From positions 1 through 64,000 of the forward strand of contig NZ_JAJDNQ010000078.1 in assembly GCF_022340605.1 (NCBI RefSeq): DNA of 64,000 nt. The letters are read 5' to 3'. Positions 12,443 through 22,551 of the stretch are shown piece by piece; positions within the stretch are counted from its first letter, which is position 1, and every line of letters starts with the position of its first letter. Both the position numbers and the translations under genes were made by a program. The notes below the pieces were generated by a model that was given only the letters and a program-made list of their open reading frames with translations, made no database searches and was not told the DNA's origin. The stretch is from Thiohalocapsa sp. (GTDB taxonomy: Bacteria; Pseudomonadota; Gammaproteobacteria; Chromatiales; Chromatiaceae).

Positions 12443-12661
12443 ATCAAGAACGGCGCGCTCCTGATCCTCGCGCTCAAGCCCTCCGTGGACAAGGCCGCCA
12501 TGTACATCTTCGAGCGCAAGGCGCGCTACTACGAGAAGCGCCATGACCGCACCGCCGATCGACTGATCGTCGTCTCGCCGATGATCGAGCCGAAGGCCAT
12601 GGACATAGCCACGGCGCTGGGGATCGAAACCTACAGCGACTCGCTCGAAGTGCCAACCTGA
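12443..12661 (+). pseudogene. C-terminal remnant of a DUF3782-like/PD-(D/E)XK-like protein
   Basis: Open frame IKNGALLILALKPSVDKAAMYIFERKARYYEKRHDRTADRLIVVSPMIEPKAMDIATALGIETYSDSLEVPT*; no proper start or N-terminal domain. Confidence 0.5.
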
Positions 12662-12903
12662 GCGCTACCGCGCGAACCGCCCGGCTCCACCGCCAGAGCA
12701 TGAGTCCACTCCGCCGCTCACCTGGGTACGCCGACTGGCAGTCATGGGGCACCTGAGCACAGCCGCTCTGCTTTTGTTGGACATCCAGCGTCGTTACAAT
12801 ACCGTTATGCGCAGTTCTTACTTCCGGGTGACATCGCATCGGGGCTGATGACTGGAAACCATACAGTTGCTGGTTAGGGGCGAAAGAACAAGGAGAAACC
12901 ACT

Positions 12904-13452
12904 GTGCCATTGACGGTTGAAGACAGAAGACTGCAGCTTTCAAATAGCATCCGAGCGTAGAAAAAGGCGCATTTCGGCCAGTTTCTCACGCCGGCAAGAA
13001 CCGCCGCGTTTATGGCTGACCTCTTTCCAGATGACAAGGGGCACTGCCGCCTTTTAGACGCGGGAGCAGGGATCGGCTCGCTATCTGCAGCCTTTTTGGA
13101 TAGATGGAGGAATGGACCGTTTCACTTTCAGCGCGTGGAAGTCGATGCCTTCGAGCTTGACCATGACCTAATTGAACATTTGTCAGGAACACTCAACAAG
13201 TACGATGGCCAAGGCGACTTTTCCTCCATAATCCGAGCAGACGACTTTATTCACTGCGCGACTGAATCATTGACCGGCGACTTTCTTTCCAGCCCGCCGC
13301 AACCCTTTACCCACGCAGTCCTCAATCCACCTTACAAGAAGCTCCACAGTAATTCTGCGCACCGGTTGGCCCTGCGCCGCGCTGGCATCGAGACAGTGAA
13401 ACTCGCGGCCGTCGCGATGAGATCCGCATGCAAGAGGCCGCCATGCATCTAG
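12904..13452 (+). pseudogene. N6-adenine DNA methyltransferase (Eco57I/BsuBI-like) pseudogene
   Basis: GTG at 12904, in-frame TAG at 12958, then KKAHFGQFLTPARTAAFMADLFP...LLDAGAGIGSLSAAF...NPPYKKLHSNSAHRLALRRAGIET, after which similarity stops. Confidence 0.75.
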
Positions 13453-13663
13453 TACTCGTTGTGGTGGTCGTAGACGCCACCACCTTCCATCGGTCGAAGC
13501 ATCGACTCGCTCCTGCTCAAAGAGACAATCGGCAAGCCCGCGCGAACCATTGCCGTGGCCTGGCCGCGGGTCATGACGGGCACTTGGCCGCCAGCGAGGC
13601 ACCAGAAGCAACGCCGGTATCGCTACAACTGCCTCGCCCGCGGCGGCTTGCGACCTTCACTCG

Positions 13664-13996
13664 CTATTCGATGACGAAGGAAATACCAAAGCAGCATCGC
13701 TGGCCGTCGAGATCCCCGACCCACTTGCAGACGCTCAGTGCCGCATCACCGTGCGCAGATTGGCGGACATGCTCGTGGATGAAGGAAGTCTTTCCGGACT
13801 CCAAAACCCGTCGATCGTCTGCTTGCAGTGCGTCGGCGTCTTTGCGCCAAACCAGGTCGTGGTCGGTCTTTCCAACCACGTCTTCGCCGGCGAGATCGCA
13901 GATTACCTTGTTGCCGAACAGGTGCCGGCCTTCGGCGTTCTTCACCCAGAACAGGAACGGCATCTCGTTAAAGATTTCCAGGTCTTTGATTTGCAT
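13664..13996 (-). CDS. Short stand-alone PAS-domain protein or fragment
   Basis: FNEMPFLFWVKNAEGRHLFGNKVICDLAGEDVVGKTDHDL. Confidence 0.6.
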   Translation of the reverse strand: MQIKDLEIFNEMPFLFWVKNAEGRHLFGNKVICDLAGEDVVGKTDHDLVWRKDADALQADDRRVLESGKTSFIHEHVRQSAHGDAALSVCKWVGDLDGQRCCFGISFVIE

Positions 13997-14327
13997 TGCA
14001 TGCCTCCGCGTGTCTACATGGATTTGGGCTTCTCGTGCAGCGTGGCGATCGGCCCGCGAGCGCGCTGTCTAGGGAATCGCTCACCTATTCAGGTCTTCCC
14101 GTGCAGTGCAGGATGCCCCCAAATTCGAGACCGCAAGGGGCTGAAAATGGAGCGATTCGAAAGCCACGCTGTTCGAATCGCGTTCGCTGGAAATTCCGGG
14201 ATGGCATTTTTCAGCGTGTCCCTTCAGGTGCCCGGTGTCGGCGGCACCCTCAGCACCGCGAGGCCGCCCTGATCCTGCTCCAGGATCGGTAACGTCGGCG
14301 TACGGGCGCGCGCGACCTCTTGGTGGT

Positions 14328-14561
14328 TCAGAAGCGCGCCACCGATTGTTGCCGTGTGGACCAATAAGCTGCATTCGAGTCCGGAAATGCGATGTTGAAA
14401 GTCTGGTTATCGATGACAAACAGCCAGGCACAGTACGGCGGCTCGCCGGCCATCTTCAGCTTGATGATGCGGGCGGTGATGCACACGACGTCCCGGACGT
14501 CCAAATCCTCACTCGCGACCGCCCGCTCTGCCTGTCGGTGATCACGCAGCGACGCGGCGCG
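14328..14561 (-). pseudogene. Unidentified protein fragment
   Basis: Start-less open frame ...EDLDVRDVVCITARIIKLKMAGEPPYCAWLFVIDNQTFNIAFPDSNAAYWSTRQQSVARF*. Confidence 0.3.
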
Positions 14562-14979
14562 CTAGGGCATTCCGGCAGCGTCGTGCTCTGCCCGTCCTTC
14601 ACCACTGTAATTCGGCGCAAGCTGTACAGAACCGCGACCGCTTGCCGGCAGATAGAGGCGCAGCCATACGAAGCGAAAGCTCTCCGGCAGTGACTCAACG
14701 AAATTCCCTAAACACGCTTTGCGTGGCCCGGCATGCGCGCCTTGCGCGACGAGCGCGGGGATCAAGAAGGTCGCGAGGTGTGCGAGCGAAACCCTCAAGC
14801 GAAAGTCAGGTAGCGAGATGATTCGCTCTGTAACTCAGCTGACCCGGCTTGACCCGCTTTCTAGGTTTCTTGGCATGACGAAGCGTAGACGACCATCGTC
14901 GAAAGCGATACCTTTCGTCCACGATATGGTGCGCCCCAGCCTCGTGTGTCTCCGTCCGGGACCCGGCTAAGTTATGGCG

Positions 14980-15567
14980 CTAATCACCGCAGACCTGTAT
15001 GTCGCAGCCTATGTCCCCGGGGCAGCACGAAGCCACATCGTCCACAAAAACGTCAATCGATTCGTAGCTGCGATTCTCATCCAGTTGGCTAAAGGTCATC
15101 CCATTAGAGATGTTAGAAATGAGGTCGGGGGCATCGAATCCTTCGAGCAAACGACCTTTGAGAAAGACATACCCGCCGTTTGGCTCAACGTTGGCGTCCA
15201 GCGTCTCGATGATCAGTATCTCCACATTACCATCCGGCAAATGGCCGACAATCGCGAGATTGGCTGGATCGTTTGTCGCGACATCGGCTAGGAAGTCGAT
15301 GACGGTCTGCGTATCGATTGCGGCAACCAGGCGGCTGGGTCGATCACCAAACACGACACTCTGCCTGTCGGTGTCCGCGATCGTAATGCTGACATTGCTG
15401 CGGTCGTTAGGGGGCGCCGTTATGGTGCTGGCCCCAGCGTTGAAGACGAGCAGCACCTTGTCCTGGCCTGATTCGCAGGTTTTTTCTTGCGGGGCGGCAG
15501 ACGCGATGGCAATACATGCCAACAGACCGGCGAAAAGCGCGACAGTGGTGACCGAGGTTCGATGCAT
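14980..15567 (-). CDS. Secreted protein of unknown function
   Basis: N-terminal signal peptide MHRTSVTTVALFAGLLACIAIASA; Cys-rich C-terminus CCPGDIGCDIQVC. Confidence 0.65.
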   Translation of the reverse strand: MHRTSVTTVALFAGLLACIAIASAAPQEKTCESGQDKVLLVFNAGASTITAPPNDRSNVSITIADTDRQSVVFGDRPSRLVAAIDTQTVIDFLADVATNDPANLAIVGHLPDGNVEILIIETLDANVEPNGGYVFLKGRLLEGFDAPDLISNISNGMTFSQLDENRSYESIDVFVDDVASCCPGDIGCDIQVCGD

Positions 15568-15664
15568 TGTATTTTCTCCTTGATGCAGATCATTATGTTG
15601 CCGAACCACCAGTGAATATTCATCTGATTGTGTTGTTCGGCTATTTGTTTCGCGGGTTGACAGC

Positions 15665-17044
15665 TTGGAGAATTCTGGACATTGCGCGGAGCCAGGCGTG
15701 TTCGTATGGACTAGAACGCCGCCCGAATCAATCGAGTCAGCACACGAGGAATGCAGTCGCTCACCCTCAATCTTGAAAGACATGGGCCACCCCGTACAGG
15801 TTGTGCGCTCGCGTGATCCCACGAGGCGAGCGCCGACAGTCCGACTTACCGGCATCGATGAACCTAGCGTAGCGCTGGGCCAAATGGGTCTGTTAGGCTT
15901 GGAGTCTCAAAATTTGTTGACCTGGCGTCTCACCGCTCAGTGTTCTACGCTTATCGGCCCTTCCATCCGGCGTCGATTTGTGACCTGCGTGGGCAAAGCC
16001 GACGCCCACAAACAACCCTTGGACAAGGTCCCCTCAGCCCATTTCGACTCCGATCAGTTTCCGCCGGGTGCGGGCCTTGCCGCATGGCGGCAGATGACCG
16101 CTTCGCTCTATCAGACCTGGCCCAGGGGGGAGCCAGAGGGCTTCCGCGCCCAGGCCGCCGGGTACAAGGTGGGTGAGCTGGTCTTCAACCAGGCGGAGTT
16201 CACCCCGGCACGCTTTCTGCGTGGCCCGGAGCTGCTTGTCGGGGAGGGCCGGGACTTCTTGTCATTGCAGATGCAGCTCGCGGGCGAGGAGCGCCTGATC
16301 ATGTCCGACGGTCACGTGCGTCTGCTTACCGGGAACCTCTACCTACGCGACTGGGCCTACGCCTTCGACTCGGAGGCGTCGGCCATGCGCCTGAACGCCA
16401 TCATGATTCCGCGCCATCGGTTGCGCGCTGGCGCCGGCATACAGGCGCACACCCCGGTCCTGTCCTGGTCCATTGCCGACCCTGAAGGCCGGCTGTTGGC
16501 GATGCTGTGGCAGCAATTGCTCGCCGAGCTGGGGCAGGTGACCTTGCCGCACGCGCGCACCCTCTGCGACGCCTTTCTCGCCTTTCTGGATGCCCTGCTG
16601 GGCTATGGCCCCACCCAGACGACTCCCGCGAGCCTGGGCGCCATGCAGCAATTCCTGATGACGCGCCTGCAGGGCAGCGTCGGCGTCGAGGCGCTCTGCC
16701 GACACTTTCACGTCTCCCGCAGCAAAGTGTATCGGCTGTTCGAGCCGCTCGGAGGGGTTCGGCAATTCATCAACGGCGCCCGCCTGGAGCGTTGTTATGG
16801 CGAGTTGCGCGGGGCTGACCCGCGGCGCGTCAAGATCGCGGACATCGCCTCTTCCTGGGGATTCGTCGACGCCAGCGCCTTCAGCCGCCGCTTTCGAAGC
16901 CGGTTCGGCGTGTCTCCGTCCGAGGTCCTCGGCACGGCGCTCGATCACACCGAGGATGCGGCGGTCCGAGCCAATTCCGCCGGCGCCCGACTCAACCGGG
17001 ACTACACCGACTGGTTGCTGCAGGCGTCGGGACGCGAGACCTGA
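15665..17044 (+). CDS. AraC-family transcriptional regulator (true start probably near 15.98-16.1 kb)
   Basis: C-terminal HTH: GSVGVEALCRHFHVSRSKVYRLFEPLGGV...KIADIASSWGFVDASAFSRRFRSRFGVSPSEV. Confidence 0.85.
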   Translation: MENSGHCAEPGVFVWTRTPPESIESAHEECSRSPSILKDMGHPVQVVRSRDPTRRAPTVRLTGIDEPSVALGQMGLLGLESQNLLTWRLTAQCSTLIGPSIRRRFVTCVGKADAHKQPLDKVPSAHFDSDQFPPGAGLAAWRQMTASLYQTWPRGEPEGFRAQAAGYKVGELVFNQAEFTPARFLRGPELLVGEGRDFLSLQMQLAGEERLIMSDGHVRLLTGNLYLRDWAYAFDSEASAMRLNAIMIPRHRLRAGAGIQAHTPVLSWSIADPEGRLLAMLWQQLLAELGQVTLPHARTLCDAFLAFLDALLGYGPTQTTPASLGAMQQFLMTRLQGSVGVEALCRHFHVSRSKVYRLFEPLGGVRQFINGARLERCYGELRGADPRRVKIADIASSWGFVDASAFSRRFRSRFGVSPSEVLGTALDHTEDAAVRANSAGARLNRDYTDWLLQASGRET

Positions 17045-17052
17045 ACCGCACG

Positions 17053-17219
17053 CTAGTGCCCGTTTCAGCCAATTTTGCAGGCGTCAACCCGGTTGAGGGC
17101 GGAGCCGAGGAACCGGGTCGAAGTCTCTGCTCGTGGTCGTGGTCGTGGTCGTGGTCGGATACTCGACAACGACAACGACAACGACAACGAAAGCAAAGCT
17201 GGGAGAAACGCTGCACTAG
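17053..17219. repeat. Family-A hexamer-hairpin element with 7-bp terminal inverted repeat CTAGTGC...GCACTAG
   Basis: (GTGGTC)n arm, GGATACT spacer, (GACAAC)n arm; flanking blocks shared with 46592..46763 and, inverted, 40472..40626. Confidence 0.8.
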
Positions 17220-17544
17220 GCGCCAGGTACATATGGGATAGGTGACCCTAACGAACGGGCACGCTGGCTTGGTGTGGAGGTCCGCTATGCGGACGTAACC
17301 CGCCCCGTCCCGTTTGAATTGACCGGGATTCGCTCATCTTCGATGGGAGAGTGAGGCCACCCCTCATGGTGACCAACGACCTTCGGGCTAGGGGCTGTCA
17401 AGGAAGAGTCCCGAAGCACGAGGTAAGCTCCTTGATGGCCTTGAGTCCCCAGGTAACCTCCTCACCAGGAGGAGTGGCCTGGGCCAGACTTCGGCCTCGC
17501 TCGCGCCTTCCTCGGCCTGGACCTGGTGCACGAGTCGGTGCCGG

Positions 17545-18207
17545 ATGCCCACCACGGTGCTGAAGTTCCGCCGCCAGCTAGAGTACAACACGCTCCGTGA
17601 GCGGCTGTTCGAGCGGGTCAACGCGGTGCTGCGCGCGCACGGGCTGCTGCTGGACAAGGGCACGGTGGTCGATGACACCATCATTGCCGCGCCGTCCTCG
17701 ACCAAGAACCAGGAGAAGGCGCGTGATCCCGACATGCACCAGACGCGCAAGGACAACCAGTGGTACTTCGGGATGAAGGCGCATATCGGCGCCGACCTGC
17801 ACAGCGGGGCGGTGCACAGCCTCACCTGCACCGCCGCCAACGTCGCCGACATCACCGCGACGGCGAACCTGCTGCACGGGCGCGAAGCGACGGTTTGCGC
17901 CGACGCCGGCTACATCGGCGCGGACAAGCGTGAGGCATTGCAGGAGCGCGACGGGCGTTGGCACATCGCCGAGAAGCGCGGCAAGCTCGCGACCATGGAC
18001 GATGGGCCAGTGAAGTATCTCGCCAAGCAGGCCAAACGCCTCCAGGCGCAGATCCGCGCGCGCGTCGAACACCCGTTCCACGTCGTCAAGAACCTCTTCG
18101 GCCGTCGCAAGGCGCGCTACCGGGGGCTGAAGAAGAACACGACCCACCTGCACATCCTGTTCGCCCTGGCCAATCTCTACCTGCTGCGCAGGCCGCTGAT
18201 GGCCTGA
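17545..18207 (+). pseudogene. IS5-family transposase, N-terminally frameshifted
   Basis: DDE residues VVDDTIIAAPSSTKN, ADAGYIGADKR, RVEHPFHVVKNLFG; upstream FLGLDLVHESVPDA lies in another frame. Confidence 0.85.
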
Positions 18208-18529
18208 ATGCAGGTGAGGTGCGCCCGGCCACCGGGTGCGCCTCGAAAAAGCTGAAGGAATCAGGGCCAACTCGCCCCAAAACCCAACCCCACCGCCCAA
18301 ATCAAGCCCTTTTCGAACACGTTGCGTGAGTCGGAACTCGCAACAGTTAGAGGCGAAAGAGAAGCGGTTCGCAAGGGCAATGGAGTCGAACGGATGCAGA
18401 TAGCGCTATGGCTGGGCGGCGTTATGATCGATGATCGACACCATGCTGAACACCCGGCACACCCTGTGCCGCCGTCCCCGCGGCCCCACCGCCTTTCCCC
18501 CTGCGACGACTGATACCTGCTGAACCCCA

Positions 18530-19483
18530 ATGACGACGACGAAACAGAAGCCCGACTGGGCCGGCGAAGACTGGCAATCCCGTCTGGTCAACCTGCTGAT
18601 CAACACCAAGCCGATCTACGCGGTCATGAAGCGCCAGGCCCGGCGGGTCATGATCAAGACCGCGCAGAAGAAGGGCATCCCCTGGAGTGCGCAGGTGCAG
18701 GCATTGGATACGCCCGGGATCAGGGCCTTGGCTGATCGCCTCACCAACTCAACGGTGCGCTATCCCGACTACTACCAGGTGCCCTTTCATGCCTATGCCC
18801 AGGGCAACCTGTGCTGGCTCGCGGCCTTCGAAGCCGCGCCGGCGACCTATGCCGTGGCCGCACGGCTCTGGCCGCAGGAATCCCTGACTCCCGACGCGTC
18901 GCACGCCAGAATGCGCGGCGGCTTCCTTCGGATTCTGGATGAATACGGCCCAGGCGAGGTCCGGGACATACTCGACATCGGCTGCTCGGTCGGCATCTCG
19001 ACGCTGACCATTCACCGCCATTTCGCCGAGGGCCAGCACCAGCCGGTGAGGACCACCGGTCTCGATCTGTCGCCCTACATGCTGGCCGTGGCCAAGACCC
19101 GCGACACCAAAGACGAAATCACAGCCTGGCTGCACGCGCCGGCCGAGGACACGGGGCTCCCGCCCGAGTCCTTCGATCTCATCACGCTGCAATTCGTCGC
19201 TCACGAGCTCCCCCGCGACGCCGCGCTCGACATCTTCCACGAGGCCCACCGGATGTTGCGCCCGGGCGGCACCATCGCGCTGGTGGACAGCGATCCTAAG
19301 TCCCCCGCCCTCCAAAGCCTGCCGCCGGTGCTCTTCACGCTGATGAAGAGCACCGAGCCCTGGAGCGATGACTACTACACATTCGATGTCGCGCGGGGCC
19401 TCGAACAGGCCGGCTTCCAGGCACCGGTGACGGCGCCGAGCGATCCTCGACACCGGGCGATCGTGGCGCGCAAAGGCAGCTGA
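18530..19483 (+). CDS. Class I SAM-dependent methyltransferase
   Basis: ILDIGCSVGISTLTI...DLITLQFVAHELP...LRPGGTIALVD. Confidence 0.85.
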   Translation: MTTTKQKPDWAGEDWQSRLVNLLINTKPIYAVMKRQARRVMIKTAQKKGIPWSAQVQALDTPGIRALADRLTNSTVRYPDYYQVPFHAYAQGNLCWLAAFEAAPATYAVAARLWPQESLTPDASHARMRGGFLRILDEYGPGEVRDILDIGCSVGISTLTIHRHFAEGQHQPVRTTGLDLSPYMLAVAKTRDTKDEITAWLHAPAEDTGLPPESFDLITLQFVAHELPRDAALDIFHEAHRMLRPGGTIALVDSDPKSPALQSLPPVLFTLMKSTEPWSDDYYTFDVARGLEQAGFQAPVTAPSDPRHRAIVARKGS

Positions 19484-19749
19484 TCCGCACGCGCGGCGAG
19501 GACGGAAGCCGCGGCGGCAGTTTCGGAGACCAGTTCTTCAGTTCCGGTTTCGGCTTGCCGCCATCGCGCGACGGGGGCAAGATCGAAGGTTGGAGGGCAG
19601 ACGTTCCTACAAGCTGGATGCAGGCGATGGCTGATGGCCGCGTCCGATCCGCCACGCTGGCGAGACGCCGAATCTTTCCTTTCGCTGTACTGCTCCAAAC
19701 CCTGACTCGTCGCTTGGGTCGGGCTGCGTCGAAACACGACTCCAGGCCG

Positions 19750-19949
19750 CGCTCGCGGCAGCCCTGTTCCTGGCCATGCGCAAGACCCGCGTCGGCCCGT
19801 CCGTGCTTGCGCGACGGCTGGGAACCCACGAGAAGGAGGCGTCGCGCCTCCTCGATCCCCCCCGCCACGCCAGCAAAGCAGAGGCGCTGAAGCGGGCCTT
19901 GCTCGCCGTCGGACGACGTCTGGCGATCGAGGTCCAAAAGCCAGCGTGA
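19750..19949 (+). pseudogene. HicB C-terminal HTH remnant
   Basis: LQAALAAALFLAMRKTRVGPSVLARRLGTHEKEASRLLDPPRHASKAEALKRALLAVGRRLAIEVQKPA*, parallel to the C-terminus of the HicB at 24002..24433. Confidence 0.7.
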
Positions 19950-20248
19950 CCCTCACGCCGCGAACCCCCGCCAGGGCGATGCCGGCATAACCGATGAGCT
20001 GTCTGTAGCCGCCGGCGGTTGCGGGAATGGACGTGGCTTCTCGGCAGAAATCTGCAAATCGTGGTCTGCCCCACGATCGGCGCAACCCGGCACGCGGTCG
20101 ACATTCTTGTCGAGTCCGGAAAATGTTGTCGAGCTCGCCCCCGTCCCGATTGCCGCAACGCTCGATATCGACGGGGTTTTCTGGATGGCACAAGTCGTGC
20201 TTTGTGGTCAGAGCTTCCCTCACCACATCCACCGCGAGACAACCATCC

Positions 20249-20554
20249 ATGACGACACATCGCCTGATCCCGATGACTCTGAGCGTGCTGCTCTGCGCCC
20301 CGCTCACCCTGACCGCCGCCTCGCCGTCGACTGTCGGCACGCGAGCCATCGACATCGATCCCGCATCGACCCCGCGGCATGCCGATGCCGCGGCGCCGAG
20401 GCCTCGCGACACCCGCCAAGCGCTCGACCTGGTGCTGGCCGACACGCCAGCGCACGCACCGCTCGCGAAGCAGAAGCGTCAGGGCGGAGGCAATGGCAAC
20501 GGCAGCGGGTCCGGCCAGCGTGGGCGCAAGCGCAAAGGCGGCAGCGGCACGTAA
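20249..20554 (+). CDS. Small secreted basic Gly-rich protein
   Basis: Signal peptide MTTHRLIPMTLSVLLCAPLTLTAA and C-terminus KQKRQGGGNGNGSGSGQRGRKRKGGSGT. Confidence 0.5.
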   Translation: MTTHRLIPMTLSVLLCAPLTLTAASPSTVGTRAIDIDPASTPRHADAAAPRPRDTRQALDLVLADTPAHAPLAKQKRQGGGNGNGSGSGQRGRKRKGGSGT

Positions 20555-20643
20555 GCGGCAGTCCGCTTCGATCAATCCGCCCCCTGCATATCGACAACAA
20601 AAGAAACCGGCCGTCGCGGCCCTTTCCTGGAGCACAACACCCA

Positions 20644-22551
20644 ATGCATCCATCCAAACACCCGAATCTTTCCGCGAGGCGCCTGCCCATGTGGCTCATC
20701 GTTCTGGCGGCGCTCGCGATCACGGTTCCGGTGCAGGCCGGCGTGCCGGACCAGCATGCCGATGCCATCAAGGCTGCGGCGGACCGGGAGGCGCAGACCA
20801 ATGACCTGATGTCGCCGGCGCATTCCGGCCTGTCCCGAGAGGAGCGTCATGCGGCCCTGCTCGATCGCGCATCCACGAGCGACACGGTCCCGGTCATCGT
20901 CCGCTTCAGGGAATCGACCATGACAGAAGGGCTGACGCTCCCTGAGCGCCAATCCCTGTCGCGGGCGAAGCGGACACGAGCGCTCGCCGCGCTGGGCCTG
21001 CACGACGAGCGCGACCGCACCGGCGCGCGCGTGAAGTCCTTCGAGCGGCTGGACGGCTTTGCCATGCGGGCGAGCGCCCGCGACATCGCCCGCCTGATCA
21101 ATGATCCCGAGGTACTGGAGGTTGTGGAGGATGCCGCGTATTCGCCGGCCGTTCTGGACAGCATGCCCCTCATCGGCGCCGCCGCCGACGGCAGCATGGC
21201 AGGCTACACCGGCGCCGGCCAAACCATCGCCATCCTCGACACCGGGGTCGACAAGGATCATCCCATGCTGGTCGGCAAGGTCGTTTCCGAGGCCTGCTAT
21301 TCCACCAGCAGTCCGCGCTACGGGGTCTACTCCTTGTGTCCCGATGCGGTGACATCCTCCACCGCGGTCGACTCGGCACGGCCCTGCGACAGCGATCTCT
21401 GGGGCTCCGGGTGTGATCATGGCACCCACGTCGCCGGCATTGCGGCCGGGGACGACGGCCTTCACGTTGGCGCCGCCAAGGATGCCCAAGTGATTGCAAT
21501 CCAGGTCTACAGCGGCTTCAGCGCCAGCGCCTGCGGCGGCGCCCCCTGCGTGATGGCCTACACCTCCGACATCATCAAGGGCCTGGAGCGGGTCCAGGCA
21601 CTGCGCGAGTCGTACACCATCGCAGCCGCCAATCTCAGTCTCGGCGGTGGAAGCTATACCGAGCCCTGCGACGGCGACCCGAGCAAGCCGGCCATCGACA
21701 GCCTGCGCGCGGCCGGAATCGCGACTGTCGTGGCCAGCGGGAACAGTGGCTACGTCAACGCCCTCGCGGCGCCGGCCTGCGTCTCCAGCGCGATCAGTGT
21801 CGGTGCCACCTGCGACGATGCCGGCGTCTATTGCGCCGCCCAGGACGCGGTGGCCGACTATTCGAACAGCGCCGACTTCCTGAGCCTGCTGGCCCCGGGG
21901 AGCCTCATCACATCGTCCGTGCCGGGGGGCGACTACGCGAGCTGGCATGGCACCTCCATGGCCGCACCGCATGTCGCCGGGGCTTGGGCGGTGTTGAAAG
22001 AGGCCTATCCAACGGCCGGTGTCGACCCGCTCCTGGCGGCATTCAGGGACAGCGGCAAAGCGGTGACCGACAGCGACAACGGCTTCACGATTTCCAGGAT
22101 CCAGGCCGCCGAGGCAATCGCGGCATTGAGCGCCGGCGAGCTGCCCGGTGACGACGGGGACGAGCCAACCACGCCTCCCGCGCCGCCCGAAGCGCCGGTC
22201 CTGAGCGCCCCCACCAACGTCTCCACGAGCGGCTTTACCGCCAATTGGAATGCAGTCCCGGATGCCGCGGGCTACCGTCTCGACGTCTCGCTGCGCAGCG
22301 ATTTCCGCCGGCTGGTCCGAGGCTATGACGATCTGGACGTCGGCGCCGCCACCAGCCAAGCAGTCTCGGGTCTGCGACCTTACCGCACTTACTACGTTCG
22401 CGTACGGGCGTACAACGCCGCCGGCATCAGCGTGAGCTCCACGCCACAATCCGTGACGACGAGCTCTTTCACGTCTTTCGGTGTAGCAGCTCTGGTGGGA
22501 GCGGCACGCTCGGTGCCGCGACCAGCGGCAAGACAGCACACCACGCCCTGA
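20644..22551 (+). CDS. Subtilisin-like (S8) serine protease with FnIII domain
   Basis: ILDTGVDKDHPML, DHGTHVAGIAAG, GTSMAAPHVAGAWA triad motifs; FnIII APTNVSTSGFTANWNAVPDAAGYRLDVS. Confidence 0.93.
   Translation: MHPSKHPNLSARRLPMWLIVLAALAITVPVQAGVPDQHADAIKAAADREAQTNDLMSPAHSGLSREERHAALLDRASTSDTVPVIVRFRESTMTEGLTLPERQSLSRAKRTRALAALGLHDERDRTGARVKSFERLDGFAMRASARDIARLINDPEVLEVVEDAAYSPAVLDSMPLIGAAADGSMAGYTGAGQTIAILDTGVDKDHPMLVGKVVSEACYSTSSPRYGVYSLCPDAVTSSTAVDSARPCDSDLWGSGCDHGTHVAGIAAGDDGLHVGAAKDAQVIAIQVYSGFSASACGGAPCVMAYTSDIIKGLERVQALRESYTIAAANLSLGGGSYTEPCDGDPSKPAIDSLRAAGIATVVASGNSGYVNALAAPACVSSAISVGATCDDAGVYCAAQDAVADYSNSADFLSLLAPGSLITSSVPGGDYASWHGTSMAAPHVAGAWAVLKEAYPTAGVDPLLAAFRDSGKAVTDSDNGFTISRIQAAEAIAALSAGELPGDDGDEPTTPPAPPEAPVLSAPTNVSTSGFTANWNAVPDAAGYRLDVSLRSDFRRLVRGYDDLDVGAATSQAVSGLRPYRTYYVRVRAYNAAGISVSSTPQSVTTSSFTSFGVAALVGAARSVPRPAARQHTTP

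Noticed and set aside
17130-17200. CRISPR-like appearance of hexamer runs (also at 40.5, 46.7 and 62.8 kb)
   Set aside because: Units are 6 bp with no spacers; they form hairpin arms or microsatellites. No cas genes in the window.
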